From assembly GCF_013343005.1 (NCBI RefSeq), contig NZ_CP054491.1:1470501-1534500 (forward strand): 64,000 nt of DNA, given 5' to 3'. The translations under genes were made by a program, and so were the position numbers. The notes beneath the pieces are model-generated. The model worked only from the letters and a program-made list of their open reading frames with translations. It was not told the DNA's origin and did not search any database. Below, piece by piece: positions 10,385 to 18,078 of the stretch; the first letter of the stretch is position 1, and every line of letters begins with the position of its first letter. Source of the DNA: Candidatus Reidiella endopervernicosa. Its GTDB lineage: Bacteria; Pseudomonadota; Gammaproteobacteria; GCF-013343005.

Positions 10385-11099
10385 TCAGGTGCTTGAGGTT
10401 GAGGGGCATACGAATAGCAACGAGCTACTGCCGGTGATTGTCATTGGTGACCGTAACCGCCATTACGGCGTCGTCGTCGAACAGTTCCTCGGTGAGCGTA
10501 ATCTGGTGGTACAGGTGCTCGACGCCAGGCTCGGCAAGGTACAGGACATTGCAGCGGCCTCGATTCTTGAAGATGGTACGCCGACGCTGATTATTGATGT
10601 CGACGATATGCTGCGCTCGATTGAACTGCTTATCTCCGGTGGTCGCCTGATGCATGTCGGCGAGGGCGTGGGTGAGAAGGCCGCGCCGCAGCAGGGTAAA
10701 CGGATTCTGGTGGTCGATGATTCGATCACGGTGCGTGAGGTTGAGCGCAACATGCTCGAGACCAAGGGTTACAGTGTCGATGTGGCTGTCGATGGCATGG
10801 ATGGCTGGAATGCGATCCGTGTCGGTAACTACGATCTGGTCATCAGTGATGTCGATATGCCACGCATGAATGGCATCGAGTTTGTTAGCAAAATCAAGAG
10901 TGATGCCCGTCTCAGTAGCACACCGACGATGATCGTCTCCTACAAGGATCGTGAGGAGGATCGTCAGCGCGGGTTAGAGGCTGGTGCTGACTACTATCTG
11001 GCCAAGGGTAGCTTCCACGATGAGACCCTGATCGAGGCCGTGGTCGATCTGATAGGAGAGGCGTAGCGCTCGGTAGTAGGGATAGGCTACGATTCCATT

Positions 11100-12146
11100 A
11101 TGCGAATAGCGATTGTTAACGATTCAGTACTTGCGCTGGAGGGTCTCCGGCGCGTTATCTCCATGGTTCCCGAGTACCAGCTCATCTGGATGGCGCACGA
11201 TGGTGCCGAGGCGGTAGAACGCTGCGCTGAGGATCTGCCCGATCTGATCCTGATGGATCTGATTATGCCGGTAATGGACGGTGTTGAGGCGTCACGGAAG
11301 ATTATGCAGGCAACCCCCTGCGCAATTCTGGTGGTCACAGCAACGGTCAAAGGCAATGCTGCACTGGTCTTTGAGGCGATGGGGGCGGGTGCGCTCGATG
11401 CGGTCAATACGCCCGTGCTGGGTGCCGATGGAAATGCTGAGGGTAAGGATGCCCTGCTGCGAAAGATTAAGCTGGTTGGCACCCTGATTTCGCAACACAG
11501 CGAAAGTACGGTGGCGGCCGTTGACAGCAACCTCCCTGCCGTCAGCGATAGTAGCTGTCTGATTGCCATTGGCGCATCCACCGGTGGTCCCGCTGCACTC
11601 GCCGACCTGCTGGCCAAGCTGCCAGCTGACTTTCCCGCCGCGATTCTGATCTCGCAACATGTTGATGAGCAGTTTGTTGAGAGTTTCGCCGTGTGGCTCG
11701 ACGGCCAGACCGATCTGAAGGTCCGTCTGGCCGCGGAAGGTGACAAGGTTGAGACGGGCACGGTGCTGATATCACCCTCAAACCATCACATGATTATGCA
11801 AGATGGATCACATGTCCGACTGAGTGAGCAGGTCAGTGATGCTCCCTACCATCCCTCGATCAACGCACTGTTTGATAGTGTTGCCTATAACTGGCGCGGT
11901 TGCGGTTACGGAGTGTTGATGACTGGCATGGGCTGGGACGGCGCTGCTGGGTTGCTCTCGATGCGGCGTGAGGGTTTCCACACCATCGCTCAGGATCAGA
12001 CTAGCTGTGCCGTCTATGGCATGCCAAAGAAGGCCGTTGAGCTAGGTGCAGCCGATGAAGTGGTTGCGCTGGATGCATTGGCCAGTCGCCTGATTGCCCT
12101 GGTTACCGGGCGACAGAGTGGATGCAAGATTCCACAGGCACTCTAG
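11100..12146 (+). CDS. wspF: WspF-like CheB methylesterase / response regulator
   Basis: 348 residues: an N-terminal receiver (LILMDLIMPVMDGVEASRKIM, phospho-acceptor Asp in the LMDL context) and a C-terminal CheB methylesterase domain with catalytic Ser in CLIAIGASTGGPAAL, the His in ISQHVDEQF and the Asp in GMGWDGAAGLLSM. The sequence begins MRIAIVNDSVLALEGLRRVI, as in WspF rather than a generic CheB. In Wsp systems it demethylates WspA and damps signalling. It is intact and starts 33 bp after wspE. Because the kinase gene upstream is broken, its phosphorylation partner is probably missing. Confidence 0.92.
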   Translation: MRIAIVNDSVLALEGLRRVISMVPEYQLIWMAHDGAEAVERCAEDLPDLILMDLIMPVMDGVEASRKIMQATPCAILVVTATVKGNAALVFEAMGAGALDAVNTPVLGADGNAEGKDALLRKIKLVGTLISQHSESTVAAVDSNLPAVSDSSCLIAIGASTGGPAALADLLAKLPADFPAAILISQHVDEQFVESFAVWLDGQTDLKVRLAAEGDKVETGTVLISPSNHHMIMQDGSHVRLSEQVSDAPYHPSINALFDSVAYNWRGCGYGVLMTGMGWDGAAGLLSMRREGFHTIAQDQTSCAVYGMPKKAVELGAADEVVALDALASRLIALVTGRQSGCKIPQAL

Positions 12147-12177
12147 TTCAAGCCTCAAACAGATACCCCGTTTATTT

Positions 12178-12576
12178 ATGCCCGAGCAAGACTCCAAACT
12201 GAGACTCGATAAGTGGCTCTGGGCCGCACGTTTTTTCAAGACACGGCGTATTGCTGTTGAGGCGATTGATGGTGGTAAGGTCCATCTCAACGGTGCCCGG
12301 ACCAAAGCGTCACGGACGGTTAAAGTCGGAGACGAGCTGAGTATCCATCGTGGTCATGAGGAGTACATAGTGACTATCGACGGACTCGCTGAGCGTCGCG
12401 GTCCGGCCAAAGAGGCGCAGTTGCTCTATAGCGAACATGAGCAGAGTCGTGAAAAACGTGAGCGGGAGGCCGAGCAGCGACGACTGCTCGCCAGCACCAT
12501 GCCACCCTCCGACCATCGCCCCGATAAACGTGCGCGGCGAAAGATCGTCCGTTTCACGCGACGTGAACGTAAATAA
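12178..12576 (+). CDS. hslR: Heat-shock protein 15, S4-domain RNA-binding protein HslR
   Basis: 132 residues from ATG at 12178. The N-terminal S4 RNA-binding domain reads LRLDKWLWAARFFKTRRIA then GGKVHLNGARTKASRTVKVGDELSI, and a basic C-terminal tail (RPDKRARRKIVRFTRRERK) follows, exactly the Hsp15 layout. Hsp15 binds stalled 50S subunits carrying nascent chains and helps recycle them. Start chosen at 12178 because the S4 domain begins within the first 10 residues; an upstream in-frame extension to 12094 overlaps wspF and lacks similarity. Confidence 0.93.
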   Translation: MPEQDSKLRLDKWLWAARFFKTRRIAVEAIDGGKVHLNGARTKASRTVKVGDELSIHRGHEEYIVTIDGLAERRGPAKEAQLLYSEHEQSREKREREAEQRRLLASTMPPSDHRPDKRARRKIVRFTRRERK

Positions 12577-12737
12577 GAAAACGCTTATACTGTCGTCAGA
12601 TATCAGAGAGAGTGGGGTGTGAAGATTACGCCACCATTCGCAACTATTGGTGGGCAGGGTGCGGTAAATAGATCGTACGCTACTGAATTTATTGGACTTC
12701 ATGGCTTTGAAGTCACGACTTACGGAGTTAACTTGCA

Positions 12738-13118
12738 ATGGCCTCTATTGAACTCACTCAGGACAATTTTGACGAAATTATTACTAACAATGAGATCGTA
12801 TTGATCGATTTCTGGGCAACCTGGTGCGGTCCGTGCCAGACATTTGGCCCCATTTTCGAGGAGACTTCAGAGAAGTATCCCGATGCCATCTTCGCCAAGG
12901 TCAATACCGAAGATCAGCAGGAGATTGCCGGACACTTTCAGATCCGCTCTATCCCGACCCTGATGATTTTCCGTGAGCAGATTATCGTCTTCTCACAGGC
13001 AGGCGCACTGCCAGCCAGTGGTCTGGAGCAGGTGATCGACAAGGTTAAAGATCTCGATATGGCAGATGTGCGTAAGCAGATCGAGTCCCAGATGGCGGAT
13101 CAGCAACAGGAGGGTTAA
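12738..13118 (+). CDS. trxA: Thioredoxin
   Basis: 126-residue cytosolic thioredoxin-fold protein. The redox centre is WATWCGPC at about residues 29-36, with the cis-proline loop SIPTLMIF. The C-terminus is ~15 residues longer and more charged than classical thioredoxin 1 (ADVRKQIESQMADQQQEG), so this may be one of the secondary thioredoxins rather than the main TrxA. It is a single-gene unit with its own terminator 20 bp after the stop. Confidence 0.9.
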   Translation: MASIELTQDNFDEIITNNEIVLIDFWATWCGPCQTFGPIFEETSEKYPDAIFAKVNTEDQQEIAGHFQIRSIPTLMIFREQIIVFSQAGALPASGLEQVIDKVKDLDMADVRKQIESQMADQQQEG

Positions 13119-13138
13119 TTTCCCTTAGCTGGTAGAAG

Positions 13139-13162
13139 AACCCGGCATCGGCCGGGTTTTTA
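13139..13162 (+). terminator. Rho-independent terminator after thioredoxin
   Basis: AACCCGGC-ATC-GGCCGGGTT hairpin followed by TTTAT, 20 bp after the trxA stop. Confidence 0.85.
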
Positions 13163-13186
13163 TGGTTTATTAACGGTTGTAGCGTT

Positions 13187-13470
13187 CGCTGACCGCCATG
13201 GAGAGCGAAGTGAGGGCGGTTAGTCCCCGATAGTCGACGCCGTCTGCATATTCGTAGTTGAGAGCGTGAGCGAACGACGGAGAAGATGCAGCAGCGGCTT
13301 TATGTCGGCGTAGAGTCACTGAGGGAGTTGTGTAGAGCCGCGAAGAGGTGATTAGGCAACGTACGCAGGACGGTCGGGGCGCCGTAGGCATAAACGGTCG
13401 CGTTAAGTATTTGCCGCTTGCTTGGGCTTGGATGCCCAAAACAAACTTTCGCAAAATAGCGACTCCCCAG
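13187..13470 (+). repeat. 284-bp element, copy 4 (intergenic)
   Basis: Starts CGCTGACC 25 bp after the thioredoxin terminator and ends CCCCAG rather than CCCCGG. Intergenic; no gene is visibly hit. Together with the next ~240 bp this fills the thioredoxin-to-AAA ATPase gap. Confidence 0.95.
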
Positions 13471-13580
13471 TTATTGCTTTTAACATGATATTGCTGAGGT
13501 AGGGCAGTCAATCGAGAGTAGTGAAGACAAGTTGTTATCAAATATTGGCAGTTATAGACGAGCGCGATCCTAAGCTTGTA

Positions 13581-13600
13581 ATTGAGGTTATAACCTCAAT
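13581..13600. promoter_or_regulatory. Perfect 20-bp palindrome upstream of the MoxR-type ATPase
   Basis: ATTGAGGTTATAACCTCAAT is an uninterrupted dyad (each half the exact complement of the other), 109 bp before the ATPase start and 111 bp after repeat copy 4. It is not followed by a T-tract, so it looks more like an operator than a terminator. The cognate regulator is unknown. Confidence 0.45.
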
Positions 13601-13708
13601 AAATCTAATCCATAATGGTAATGTCTGGATCGCTCGGGCATTATTGAGTGTAATAGTAGGATATAGCTGTTTTCTAACGTAGTAGCGTGAATTAGAGGTA
13701 GAGAGAGT

Positions 13709-14755
13709 ATGCGGCCATCGCAACTGTTGACCGTCCTGGAGCGTGAATTTCTGAGTGCACGCACCGGTCAGCACACCCCTGTCATGATGTGGGGCGCCCC
13801 TGGCGTCGGAAAGTCTCAGATCGTCTCCGAAATCGCCGAGAAACACGGTGTACCACTGGTCGATATTCGTCTCTCGCAGATGGAGCCGAGCGACCTGCGC
13901 GGTATCCCGTTCCGCAGCGATGAGCATGTTGAGTGGGCAATCCCCTCGATGTTGCCCGATGCCGAGCGTCATGGTGCCGAGGGCATCCTGTTTCTCGATG
14001 AGATCACCTCGGCACCACCGAGTGTTTCGGCCGCCGCCTATCAGCTGATTCTCGATCGTCGCCTCGGTGAGTACTACATTCCCGAGGGGTGGGCGATCTT
14101 TGCCGCCGGTAATCGCCAGGGTGACCGCGGTGTGACCTACAGCATGCCGGCACCGCTAGCCAACCGTTTCTCCCACTTTGAGCTGGAGGTTAACCTCGAC
14201 GACTGGGTCTCCTGGGCCTATGCCAACGGCATTGATGAGCGGTTGATCGCCTTCCTGCGTTTCCGCCCCGAACTGTTGTTCGATTTTGATCCGGCACACA
14301 ATCCAGTCGCCTTCCCCTCGCCACGTACCTGGGAGTTTGCCCATCGTGGTCTACAGAAGTTTGGCGATCACAATGAGCTGCTCTCACCGGCGCTGCAGTC
14401 GTGTGTGGGGCCTGCGGCCGGTATCGAGCTGGCCGCCTTTATCGACAATATGGAGAAGCTGCCCGATATCGATGCGATCATCAGTGGCGATAGTCTCGAT
14501 GTACCCAAGGAGGTCGATCTGCAGTACGCGGTCGCCTCGGCGTTGGTCGCCCGTGCGCTGCAGGCGAAGGGGAGTGAGAATGCCAACACCACCTTTGGTC
14601 ATATCCTCGACTATGCCAGAGGTTTTCGTCAGCGTGAGATGGGAGTGATGTTGGTTTCTGATATGCACCGGGCGATTGGTCAGGACCTCTTCAGCGTGCC
14701 GCAGTTCTCGCACTGGGCGAAGGCGGTCGCTGACGTAATGTTGTTCGAGGGGTAG
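13709..14755 (+). CDS. MoxR-type AAA+ ATPase
   Basis: 348 residues. Walker A is GAPGVGKSQ near residue 31 and Walker B is ILFLDEITSAP near residue 93; sensor-1 Asn lies in FAAGNRQGD. This is the AAA+ MoxR/CbbQ-like group, which typically acts as a chaperone with a VWA-domain partner to insert metals or assemble complexes. The VWA partner starts 3 bp downstream, and a DsrS-like gene follows, so they may form one operon. The substrate complex cannot be named from sequence. Confidence 0.88.
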   Translation: MRPSQLLTVLEREFLSARTGQHTPVMMWGAPGVGKSQIVSEIAEKHGVPLVDIRLSQMEPSDLRGIPFRSDEHVEWAIPSMLPDAERHGAEGILFLDEITSAPPSVSAAAYQLILDRRLGEYYIPEGWAIFAAGNRQGDRGVTYSMPAPLANRFSHFELEVNLDDWVSWAYANGIDERLIAFLRFRPELLFDFDPAHNPVAFPSPRTWEFAHRGLQKFGDHNELLSPALQSCVGPAAGIELAAFIDNMEKLPDIDAIISGDSLDVPKEVDLQYAVASALVARALQAKGSENANTTFGHILDYARGFRQREMGVMLVSDMHRAIGQDLFSVPQFSHWAKAVADVMLFEG

Positions 14756-14757
14756 GC

Positions 14758-15966
14758 GTGGCCGATTCTGTCGAGACCAAACTGAGCGCGGCCCGCACGC
14801 GCCTGATTCTCGACAAACCGTTTCTCGGTGCGCTGGTGATGCGTTTGCCGATGGTCGAGGCCAATCCCGACTGGTGTGCGACGACTGCCACCGATGCACG
14901 TAGCTTCTACTTCAATCGCAGCTATATCGAAGATCTCTCGGTCTCACAGACTCAGTTTGTGCTCGCTCATGAGGCGCTGCACTGCGCATTGTCACACTTC
15001 TCTCGCCGACAATACCGGGTCAAACACCGCTGGGATCTCGCATGTGATTTCGCTGTCAATCCGTTACTGCTTCGCGATGATCTGATTCCTCCGCCTAACG
15101 CCATCGTTATCGAAGAGTATGACGATATGACGGCCGAGGAGATCTACCCCCTTATCGACGATAAGGATGATTCCGAACTACTCGATCAGCACCTCTATGA
15201 TGGTGACAATGAGGGCGAGGAGCAGAACAACAGCCAGGGTAGTCAGGGTGGTAGTGGCTCTGAGAAGGAGCTCGATGATAACGAACCCGGCGGTTCCAAA
15301 GGGGCCAAGGCGCCACCACCACTCTCGGTCGAGGAGCAGCAGCAGCTTGAGGTGCAGTGGCGTCAGCGAATGGCGAGTGCCGCCCAGCAGGCGCTACAGG
15401 CGGGCAAGCTGAGTGGGGCGATGGCGCGCATGGTCGATCACATGCTGCAGCCACAGCTGCCGTGGCGCATGCTGCTGGCGCGTTACATGACCGCCACCGC
15501 TCGTGATGACTACAGCTATTCTCGCCCCTCGCGGCGTGAGGGCGATGCGATCTTCCCGTCGCTGCGTAGTGCCGAGATTGAGGTGGTGGTGGTGCTCGAT
15601 ACCAGCGGTTCAGTGAATGATCGAGAGATCAGTGAATTTCTCTCCGAGGTGAACTCCATCAAGGCGCAGACCCGCGCCAACATTACCCTACACGCCTGTG
15701 ATGCCGCGCTCTCACCCAAGGGGCCCTGGTCCTTTCAGCCGTGGGAGGAGTGCGCCCTGCCTGAGGAGCTGGAGGGCGGTGGCGGATCCGATTTCCGTCC
15801 CATTTTCGAGTGGCTCGATCGTGAGGGGCGGAGCCCCAATCTGCTGGTCTACTTCACCGATGCGCTGGGCGATTTCCCTGAGATTGAACCCAATCTGCCG
15901 GTAATCTGGCTGGTGAAGGGTAAGGCCAGGGTGCCCTGGGGGCAGCGCGTACAGCTCAACCGCTGA
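14758..15966 (+). CDS. VWA-domain protein with putative metallopeptidase N-domain (DUF2201-like)
   Basis: 402 residues, GTG start 3 bp after the ATPase. The N-terminal domain has a metal-binding helix LAHEALHCALSH (HExxH). A Gly/Ser/Asp-rich linker at about residues 150-190 (NNSQGSQGGSGSEKELDDNE) leads to a C-terminal VWA-like domain with the MIDAS motif VVLDTSGSVNDREIS. The pairing with a MoxR ATPase is typical. The natural end appears to be ...RVQLN then TGA: the 284-bp element is inserted precisely there and its first bases CGCTGA supply an Arg codon and a replacement stop, so the protein gains one residue and stays functional-looking. Confidence 0.85.
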   Translation: MADSVETKLSAARTRLILDKPFLGALVMRLPMVEANPDWCATTATDARSFYFNRSYIEDLSVSQTQFVLAHEALHCALSHFSRRQYRVKHRWDLACDFAVNPLLLRDDLIPPPNAIVIEEYDDMTAEEIYPLIDDKDDSELLDQHLYDGDNEGEEQNNSQGSQGGSGSEKELDDNEPGGSKGAKAPPPLSVEEQQQLEVQWRQRMASAAQQALQAGKLSGAMARMVDHMLQPQLPWRMLLARYMTATARDDYSYSRPSRREGDAIFPSLRSAEIEVVVVLDTSGSVNDREISEFLSEVNSIKAQTRANITLHACDAALSPKGPWSFQPWEECALPEELEGGGGSDFRPIFEWLDREGRSPNLLVYFTDALGDFPEIEPNLPVIWLVKGKARVPWGQRVQLNR

Positions 15967-16245
15967 CCGCCATGGAGAGCGAAGTGAGGGCGGTTAGTCC
16001 GCGATAGTCGACGCCGTCTGCATATTCGTAGTTGAGAGCGCGAGCGAACGACGAAGAAGATGCAGCAGCGGCTTTATGTCGGCGTAGAGTCACTGAGGGA
16101 GTTGTGTAGAGCCGCGAAGAGGTGATTACGCAACGTACGCAGGACGGTCGGGGCGCCGCAGGCATAAACGGTCGCGTTAAGTATTTGCCGCTTGCTTGGG
16201 CTTGGATGCCCAAAACAAGCTTCCGCAAAAATAGCGACTCCCCGG
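15961..16245 (+). repeat. 284-bp element, copy 5 (at the stop codon of the VWA gene)
   Basis: 285 bp, CGCTGACC to CCCCGG, of the GACGAAGAAGATG subgroup with ATTTGCCGCTTG in the 3' hairpin foot. The left flank ends CTCAAC and the right flank begins TGATGG, so excision would give AAC-TGA, the inferred original stop. Confidence 0.95.
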
Positions 16246-16294
16246 TGATGGTGTATGGTTTGTCTGATGGCAGAGATGATTTCAGGAGTGATAG

Positions 16295-17410
16295 TTGGAA
16301 CTGAGTAGTGAAGATTCGCTGCGCCTCAACGTGATGCTCGTGACCGCCGAGGCGATCCGCATCGACGAACATGCGATGGTTGTTCACGGCCTCACCGGTG
16401 AGGATGAGGCGCGTGTGAAGCTCAATCCGACCGGGCGCGATGAGCAGTATCTGAGCGCTGTGCGCGAACTGCTCTCCACCCATGCGCTCGACTCCCCGCA
16501 GGGTTATCCCGTCTTTCTGCGCCGCTGGGCGCGGATGGGGCAGATCTCCAATTCACCACTCGACAAACTGCTGCTAATCGGCGAGCCGGAGGCTGTGATT
16601 GCAGTCGCCTGCGCACCTGATTTGACCGATGATCTGGCTCGTCTCGCCTGGTGGGCCTCGCCGACTGCTGAGGTGGCGGGGCGCATGCTTGAGAATGAAG
16701 CGGTGCGTGATGGGGTGATGGGACCGGTGCTGGCTGAATATCTGGCCGAGTTTCTACCCTTTGAGAGTGAACCAGAGCAGATGCTGCGCAGCGTGAGGCT
16801 GATTCTGCGCCCCGGTCTGATCGATGAGAAGATGCGCGCCAAACTGTGGGACACCGGTCGTACCCGCAAGGCCTATCGGGTCGGTTTTCTGGAGAAAATG
16901 CCCAATGAGCTACCGCAGCAACTCACCCCACGTAGCGACTACCCACGCTACCTCGAGCAGCTGCAGCAGCTACAGCAGCAGGGCAATCGTACCGCTGGGG
17001 TGATGCTGCGCGCACTCGATCAGCGCGGCCAGAGTTTTCTCGATGCCTGCCAGGATGTGCTGCGCCGTCCCGGTGATCAGGATGTTGTGGCTGCGCTGTT
17101 TGATGCGATCGGTAGTTACTTTGCAGAACTGCGTAGTGATGTGGAGCAGTTCCGCGATATGTCACTACTGCTTGAATACGCTGCTCAGGTACTCGAGTCG
17201 GAGGATGAGCGTGTGTCGTTAATCTCAGCTATTCCCGAGCTTCGTGAAGAGCTGCTTGCGGCAGTGGCCTTGGCTCATATCGATGAGGGGGTGCTGATTC
17301 CGCTCTTCTCCCACTCTGATGCAGTTGGTACTCTACTGCGCAAGAAGCTGATCCCGATTACCGATCCGCTGGTCGAACTGTTCCAGACGCTACGTACACC
17401 ACGAGATTAG
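16295..17410 (+). CDS. dsrS: DsrS-like protein (sulfur-oxidation associated, tentative)
   Basis: 371 residues, soluble, TTG start, no membrane segment. The opening MELSSEDSLRLNVML...AIRIDEHAMVVHGL, the PTGRDEQYLSAVRELLSTH stretch and the DLARLAWWASPTAEVAGRML motif match my recollection of the cytosolic protein named DsrS in purple sulfur bacteria and other sulfur-oxidising gammaproteobacteria. Its biochemical role is unknown even there. A Gln-rich tract (LEQLQQLQQQ) lies mid-protein. It follows the MoxR/VWA pair, now separated from it by repeat copy 5. I cannot confirm the family without a search. Confidence 0.55.
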   Translation: MELSSEDSLRLNVMLVTAEAIRIDEHAMVVHGLTGEDEARVKLNPTGRDEQYLSAVRELLSTHALDSPQGYPVFLRRWARMGQISNSPLDKLLLIGEPEAVIAVACAPDLTDDLARLAWWASPTAEVAGRMLENEAVRDGVMGPVLAEYLAEFLPFESEPEQMLRSVRLILRPGLIDEKMRAKLWDTGRTRKAYRVGFLEKMPNELPQQLTPRSDYPRYLEQLQQLQQQGNRTAGVMLRALDQRGQSFLDACQDVLRRPGDQDVVAALFDAIGSYFAELRSDVEQFRDMSLLLEYAAQVLESEDERVSLISAIPELREELLAAVALAHIDEGVLIPLFSHSDAVGTLLRKKLIPITDPLVELFQTLRTPRD

Positions 17411-17416
17411 AACATC

Positions 17417-17983
17417 ATGCCTCCCCATATTGAGATCGTCCGTGTTGCTCTTATTGTCGAAGTGAGGTTGCTACCGGAGACTCTTGAGGAGCACGTCGGT
17501 TACCCACCGTTGCATCTGGGCGAGGTGTTGGCGAGTCAGGTAGATGCATCGGTCAACGCCAGTGGCATGGGCTACTATCCACCGCTGAAGCAGTTGCAGG
17601 GTGATCCGGCGATCGAGTCCGATCTGCTGGGGCTGCTCGAGGAGCTTGCCTGGCATGCGAGTGAATATGCACGTGTAGAGTTTCGTCGTCATTTGCGCCC
17701 AGCCTTCTCCTACCTCAAGATTGAGTCGGTACAATCGACCTCCTATACCATGCCGCGTGCACGCCCCGGTCGCGCCAATGCGTTAATTGAGCTGGCCAGA
17801 CACTACGCGCCCGACTCGGTGAGGGTTGAATTGATGACGAGCTCACTGACCCGTGATGAGGGGGGGGATGAGAGTCACGCGGCGATGGTGGAACTCACCT
17901 CACAGAAGGTTCAGCGTAGCCTCTCGCAGTATTTCGATCAGATTGAGGTATGCAACGCCCGAGTGGTAGACCCTACTAGTTAA
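17417..17983 (+). CDS. Conserved-looking hypothetical protein downstream of the DsrS-like gene
   Basis: 188 residues, 7 bp after the preceding gene and so very likely co-transcribed. No signal peptide, membrane segment or recognised motif; the C-terminal half is predicted helical (VELTSQKVQRSLSQYFDQIEV). Codon use resembles neighbours. Function unknown; linkage to the MoxR/VWA/DsrS-like genes is the only clue. Confidence 0.65.
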   Translation: MPPHIEIVRVALIVEVRLLPETLEEHVGYPPLHLGEVLASQVDASVNASGMGYYPPLKQLQGDPAIESDLLGLLEELAWHASEYARVEFRRHLRPAFSYLKIESVQSTSYTMPRARPGRANALIELARHYAPDSVRVELMTSSLTRDEGGDESHAAMVELTSQKVQRSLSQYFDQIEVCNARVVDPTS

Positions 17984-18078
17984 GTAGATGCTGATAGACC
18001 CTGGAAACTGTGACCTGTGCACGGACCTGACAGGTTGCTGACATTAGTATTAAGAACAATAAGAACAGGAGTTTCACT

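Larger units (their letters stand above)
7330..11066 (+). pseudogene. wspE: WspE-like hybrid CheA-REC kinase, 5' end decayed and interrupted twice by the 284-bp element
   Basis: Recognisable in order: three HPt-like segments, each retaining AHSIKGAARMVG (about 7400, 7890 and 8340), of which only the third is in a good frame; an acidic/Ser linker; dimerisation and histidine-kinase ATPase domains (NHMVRNALDHGLETPEER, DDGRGVD, GRGVGLDVV); a CheW-like domain; and a C-terminal receiver (KRILVVDDSITVREVERNML, ISDVDMPRMNG). This is WspE architecture. The 284-bp element interrupts it at 8849-9131 (+) and 10103-10384 (-). Removing 282 bp in each case restores the frame. From 8193 to 11066 no other lesion is seen, but 7330-8190 is full of stops. 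The kinase cannot be made whole from this DNA. Confidence 0.88.
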
